Source: Litoditis marina (taxonomy: Eukaryota > Nematoda > Chromadorea > Rhabditida > Rhabditidae). From it: DNA of 64,000 nucleotides. The translations under genes were made by a program, and so were the position numbers. The stretch lies in contig OZ038439.1 of NCBI GenBank assembly GCA_964036275.1, positions 8,616,669 through 8,680,668 of the forward strand, given 5' to 3'. This document shows positions 60,152 through 64,000 of the stretch, one piece after another; position 1 is the stretch's first letter, and each line of letters opens with the position of its first letter. The notes below the pieces were generated by a model, which ran no database searches, had not been told where the DNA came from, and worked only from the letters and a program-made list of their open reading frames with translations.

Positions 60152-63100
60152 ATGTCCGTAAAACGCCGAGACCTTCAGGGGATTCGTGGATTAGCCGTCC
60201 TGCTGGTCCTCGCTTTTCATTTGAAACCAAACTTATATCGACTAGGATTCATCGGAGTCGACATGTGAGTACAAACTACAGAGTACCGGAAGGCAGGGGG
60301 GGGGGCTAGACTAAAATGTTGACATTGTACAAACACCCCCACTAACGTGAATGAAAAGGGGGGGGGGGGAGGAGGGTAAGTTACATGCCTGGCGAACTCG
60401 AACAAATGCTCCGCATTCGGATTCTTAGTTAAACCGGAGGCATGCAACATTCATCTCTACCGTGGGGGTGAAAGTACCACCGGACTAATTTCAGCTGAAA
60501 CGAAAAAAGTGGGGAGGCAGTGAAACTGAAATATTTTCATGCGTTTTTGTTGGTAGTTTGGTCGTGCAGAATTCGTGATTTGAACTTTGGCTGTGTTTTC
60601 CCATCGTTTCTGGAAATTAAAACATAAACATAATATCGAGACATTTATTCACAATTTTTCTTTTTTCCTTTTCTGCTGTTCCTAATGTTGTTTACATGAA
60701 CTATTGTCCAAAGTGAAATCACAACACTTATTCATCATTCATTTTACAGGTTTTTTGTGTTGTCTGGTTATCTTATGTCGATTATTCTCGGAAAGGAGGC
60801 GATGACAATTCCTGTGGTCAAACAGTTCTATTTGCGCAGGTTCAAGCGAATAGTTCCCTTGTTCTACACCATAGTACTTTTGGTGTTTCTGGGTGAGCAA
60901 ATGGGATTTTACAAAGAGTCACAACATCACCGAAAAAATTGGGGTAGGAATCGCGCGCAGCGCGAAGCTCAGATTTGTCTTTGGTCCGGCTAATGCGCGC
61001 CTCCGTTTTTTATAAAAAGACTAATATTCGCGAAACAAAACTTTTACAGACTCAGAAATTTTCTACAGCATATTTCCAAGTATTTTCCCAAATTTCATGA
61101 TAACAAGGGACAACTCCCAGTTCAAGGGTTTCTACTCAACTGATTTTGTTGCAAATTGTTAGAGACATGTGATACCTACTCGAACCTTGGCGAAGCGGGA
61201 AAAAATTGAGAAAAAATTGTTTTTGTCAAAGTTATAGACATTTTAGGAATGTGTCCGCGTCTCTCCATTTAGCATGCTCTCTCACCTTCTCTGACAAGTC
61301 GGTGGATCGAACTGTCTCATAACTTAGGGTAACGTTGACCGATTTGGATGAAAATTGAAAGATGATGCCACTTTCCTTCGATTATGAAATATTCTATTTG
61401 TGACGTCCTTCACGATTCTGGAGACTAGACGACGTCATTTTTGAAAAGTGCAAAGTTGACGTCAAATATATTTTCAAATGATGGTAATATTTTAGAAAGG
61501 GTCAATTAACAATGAAACTTAAAAAATTGACGTATTCTGAGATTCAGAATGAGATGACGTCAACTTTTAAAAGTGCAGAATTAACGTGAAATATATTTTC
61601 ATATGCTGAAAATAACTTAAAAATGGTCAATTAACGATTGAACTTTATCTAAACATGACTTATTCTGGAATTCAGAAGGCCAGATGACGTAAACTTTTAA
61701 AAGTTCAGGTTGACGTGAAATATATTTTCAAATGCTGATAATTGTTTAAAAACGGTCGATTCACGATGGAACTTTATTTAAACATGAGGTATTCTGGGAT
61801 TTTGAAGGGCAGATGACGTCAACTTTTAAAAGTTCAGAATGGACGTGAAATATATTTTCGAATGCTGATAATTTCCTAAAAATGGTCAATTTTCGATTAA
61901 ACTTCATTCAAACATGACGTATTCTAAGATTTTGAAGGGCAGATGAAGTAAGTTCCTAGAAGTGCAATGTTGACGTCAAACTTTTTCGAATGATGGTAAT
62001 ACTTGACGAATTTATCATCAATTAAGGTCAAATAAGAATACAATTTCATCCACCGTACAGATCAAACCACCTCTCTACATACCTACGGAATGTATACAAA
62101 AAAGAAAAATTCATGAAAAAAAATGGGGGCCCAACGACTGTGAGATTTACCTTCTGCTGTGCGCCCCGTAGACAACTACTCTCAAATGGAACAGCTAATG
62201 CTACAAAAAACCAAACATACTAATATACTTTAGTATAGCTATGTTCATTACAAACATACAAAAATCGTAAAATATTTTTTCAAACCTGTAAACTAGAATC
62301 TACAAATCACAGATGTAAACTCAACGTAGTCAATTATAGAGTTTCTGGTTTTGTACACAATCTTTCACATTTTTTGTCATTACTTCAACTCTAGGTGCTA
62401 TAACACTTGGCATGTTATTCAACAGTTGTTCTCTCATCCGCAGCTGTGATTTGTAGAGTTTAGTTTACAGGTTTGAAAAAATATTTTACGGCTTTTGTTG
62501 GTTTGTAATGAACATAGTTATACTAGAGTATATTAGTCTTTTTCGCTTTTTGTATTATTAGCTGTTCCATTTGAGAGTAGTTGTCTACGGGGCGCACAGC
62601 AAAAGACAAATCTCACAGTCGTTGGGCCCGCATTTTTTCATGAATTTAGAATAAGTTTCCCCCGTTTTTAGTAGAACCCGACAGAGTTCTAAAAAAATGT
62701 GATACTGTTTTCCAACAGGTTATAACCTTTGAAAACCTCACAAATCCCAAGCCGAACTCATGTATAAACATCCCTCGTTCAATAACAAACCTATGCCAAT
62801 ACCTCAGATCTGGAAATGGCTAAAAAACATTCAAAACCATCCGTGGAAAAGTGCTCCAGCAAGAATTTACGTTGTAATTCAACGTAATTGAGATTTTGAC
62901 CGTAACAAGCCCGTCGTGATGTAAGAATATAAATTGTATAATTTTTATTGACTGATCTTTTTTTCAATTCGAGGCTGAAAAGTAGACAATGAGAAGCGTG
63001 CACCCGTGTACAAAAATCAAACTACGAAAATAGTTGGTCATTCACTTGATGATCACTCAGAGGGTCACACGTTCGATTCCCACCTTTGTAAGACTACGGC

Positions 63101-63765
63101 AATCGTCACTTCATTGGTAGTAGAATATCTACGAAAGTTGAGGCTTTTTTTAATGATCCCTGGCCGGATGAGAATGGTAGGCTGGACTAGGTCTGCCTTA
63201 CAAAGTTTACCTCTGAGATTGTGCTCTACGAAATTCCGCGTGAAACTTTAAAGAACAGGGGAACTTTATCTTTAACTTTTAACTTGACGAGTGTGTTCAG
63301 GTTGCTACCATCTTCTTGTGAATCCCGACGACGAACAGCTAGTTACTGATCTAAAGTGGTCTATTCCGTTCGTTTCCAACATCCAGCCACTATTCCAGAA
63401 AGATGGGTATTGGGATCAGGTACAGTTTGCCCACGCAGAAACATTTTCTCTTTTTCGCGATTAGCAAGCTACAGAAGCGAGAGAGCGTGCAGGTCAATGA
63501 GGCGAAGACAGTCAGAGACACTCTGTTTCACTCTGATCTGCACACTCTCTCGTCAAGACCACTAATAAAGGGGCTTGTTAATAAACTTGTTAATTAACGA
63601 TGACTTGTCCGAGACATGTTGTTTCAAAATGTTTAGTAAATTGTTCCAGATTGTGTCATATCGTTTCCTAGTACATGCCTGGTCACTCGGTGTCGAAATC
63701 CAATTTTACTGCATTGCTCCGCTCATTTTCGGAGTCGGACAGTGTATGGGAGCCAAATCGGAATG
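60152..63765 (+). CDS. Acyltransferase 3 family protein, oac-like (5' part)
   Basis: Probable multi-pass membrane O-acyltransferase of the nematode OAC/NRF-6 type. Exons: 60152-60264, 60750-60892, 63301-63419 and 63650-63765. Exon 1 starts MSVKRRDLQGIRGLAVLLVL and includes the AFH with the family His. The split Met codon AT|G joins GFIGVD to FFVLSGYLMSII. Exon 2 carries FYLRRFKRIVPLFYT. Exon 3 reads CYHLLVNPDDEQLVTDLKWS and NIQPLFQKDGYWDQ. Exon 4 has HAWSLGVEIQFY, a family hallmark. The joins agree in phase (2, 1, 0), with donors GTGAGT, GTGAGC and GTACAG. The ATG follows TTTTCCAG directly, so the start is probably at a splice acceptor (trans-splicing or a 5' exon). The end of exon 4 is provisional, because the acceptor at 63960 would give a stop in that phase. 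The remaining membrane domain lies beyond the window. Acyl donor and substrate are unknown. Confidence 0.85.
60951..62645 (+). mobile_element. Composite repeat element, copy 2 (in an oac-like intron)
   Basis: Same order as 50336-52243: TCGCGCGCAGCGCGAAGC start, GATTTGTCTTTGGTCCGGCT block, ~125 bp repeats with TGACGTCA (61430-61990; four perfect sites), then foldback arms 62109-62311 and 62445-62645. It lies in the same transcriptional direction within intron 2 of the acyltransferase gene. Confidence 0.65.
63477..63555. mobile_element. Short palindromic element, GAGAGTGTGC family, copy 2
   Basis: Ends GCGAGAGAGCGTGCAGGTCA and TGATCTGCACACTCTCTCG; related to 37968-38047. Lies in intron 3 of the acyltransferase gene. 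Confidence 0.6.
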
Positions 63766-64000
63766 GTAGCTCTTTGGGAAAAAGTTATAGTTTACCAATC
63801 CTGAGTTCCTAAACTTGAATTCCTTTTGTTCGTTGTTGGTTTCAAAACTCTGAATAGTAGTAACTGAGATAGTTTTCATTTGCCTTTCAAGTTGTATCCT
63901 CCCTCAAAATGATACACAGCAGCATGTTTTGCATACAGTTAACTTTCCTTCTTTCCTCAGAACCATCTGAAGTCTCATTTTCGTTGAAGGCTGTACATCG

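Noticed and set aside
63040..63110. Possible box B (ACGTTCGATTCCC) suggesting a tRNA
   Set aside because: No box A at the right distance and no cloverleaf.

Overview
This is eukaryotic DNA, and a nematode close to Caenorhabditis is the best fit. The evidence is AT-rich sequence, a serpentine receptor of the srg type split by introns with GTAAGT/GTCAGT-like donors and short pyrimidine-AG acceptors, an O-acyltransferase gene of the oac (acyltransferase 3) type, a decayed tyrosine-phosphatase-like gene, and many short inverted-repeat elements. The species cannot be named from the sequence alone. All calls come from reading by eye; no search was run.

Layout. (1) 1-10547 is a ~3 kb non-coding repeat present three times: a diverged direct copy (1-3053), a second direct copy (3896-6938) and an inverted copy. 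The second and third belong to one 7.2 kb palindrome (3329-10547) with a single unpaired centre base at 6938. (2) 10562-37440 is a tandem array of ~0.42 kb units, each carrying a tRNA-Leu gene (anticodon AAG) on the minus strand. I count 52 tRNA loci: 39 full length (31 identical to the consensus), 8 missing the first 10 nt, 2 reduced to 28 nt, and 3 split by a 121 bp hairpin element. The array has higher-order repeats of about 0.84, 0.95, 2.16 and 4.27 kb, and is interrupted by a GGCGCC-rich insert (11192-12140) and by a complete non-autonomous LTR element (24998-29743).

(3) 37.4-64 kb is chromosome-arm-like sequence: an srg-like chemoreceptor gene on the minus strand (39368-42640), two separate fragments of one reverse-transcriptase family (44.7-45.5 kb and 57.8-58.4 kb), long GA/CT tracts, a tyrosine phosphatase-like relic (47338-49245), two related composite elements with 125-130 bp repeats and foldback arms (50336-52243 and 60951-62645), several small inverted-repeat families, and the 5' part of an oac-like acyltransferase gene (60152 to beyond the window end).

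The recognised protein genes are a putative chemosensory receptor and a putative membrane acyltransferase; nothing suggests they work together. The main story is structural: amplification of a tRNA gene as satellite-like DNA next to a very large, nearly spacer-free palindrome.
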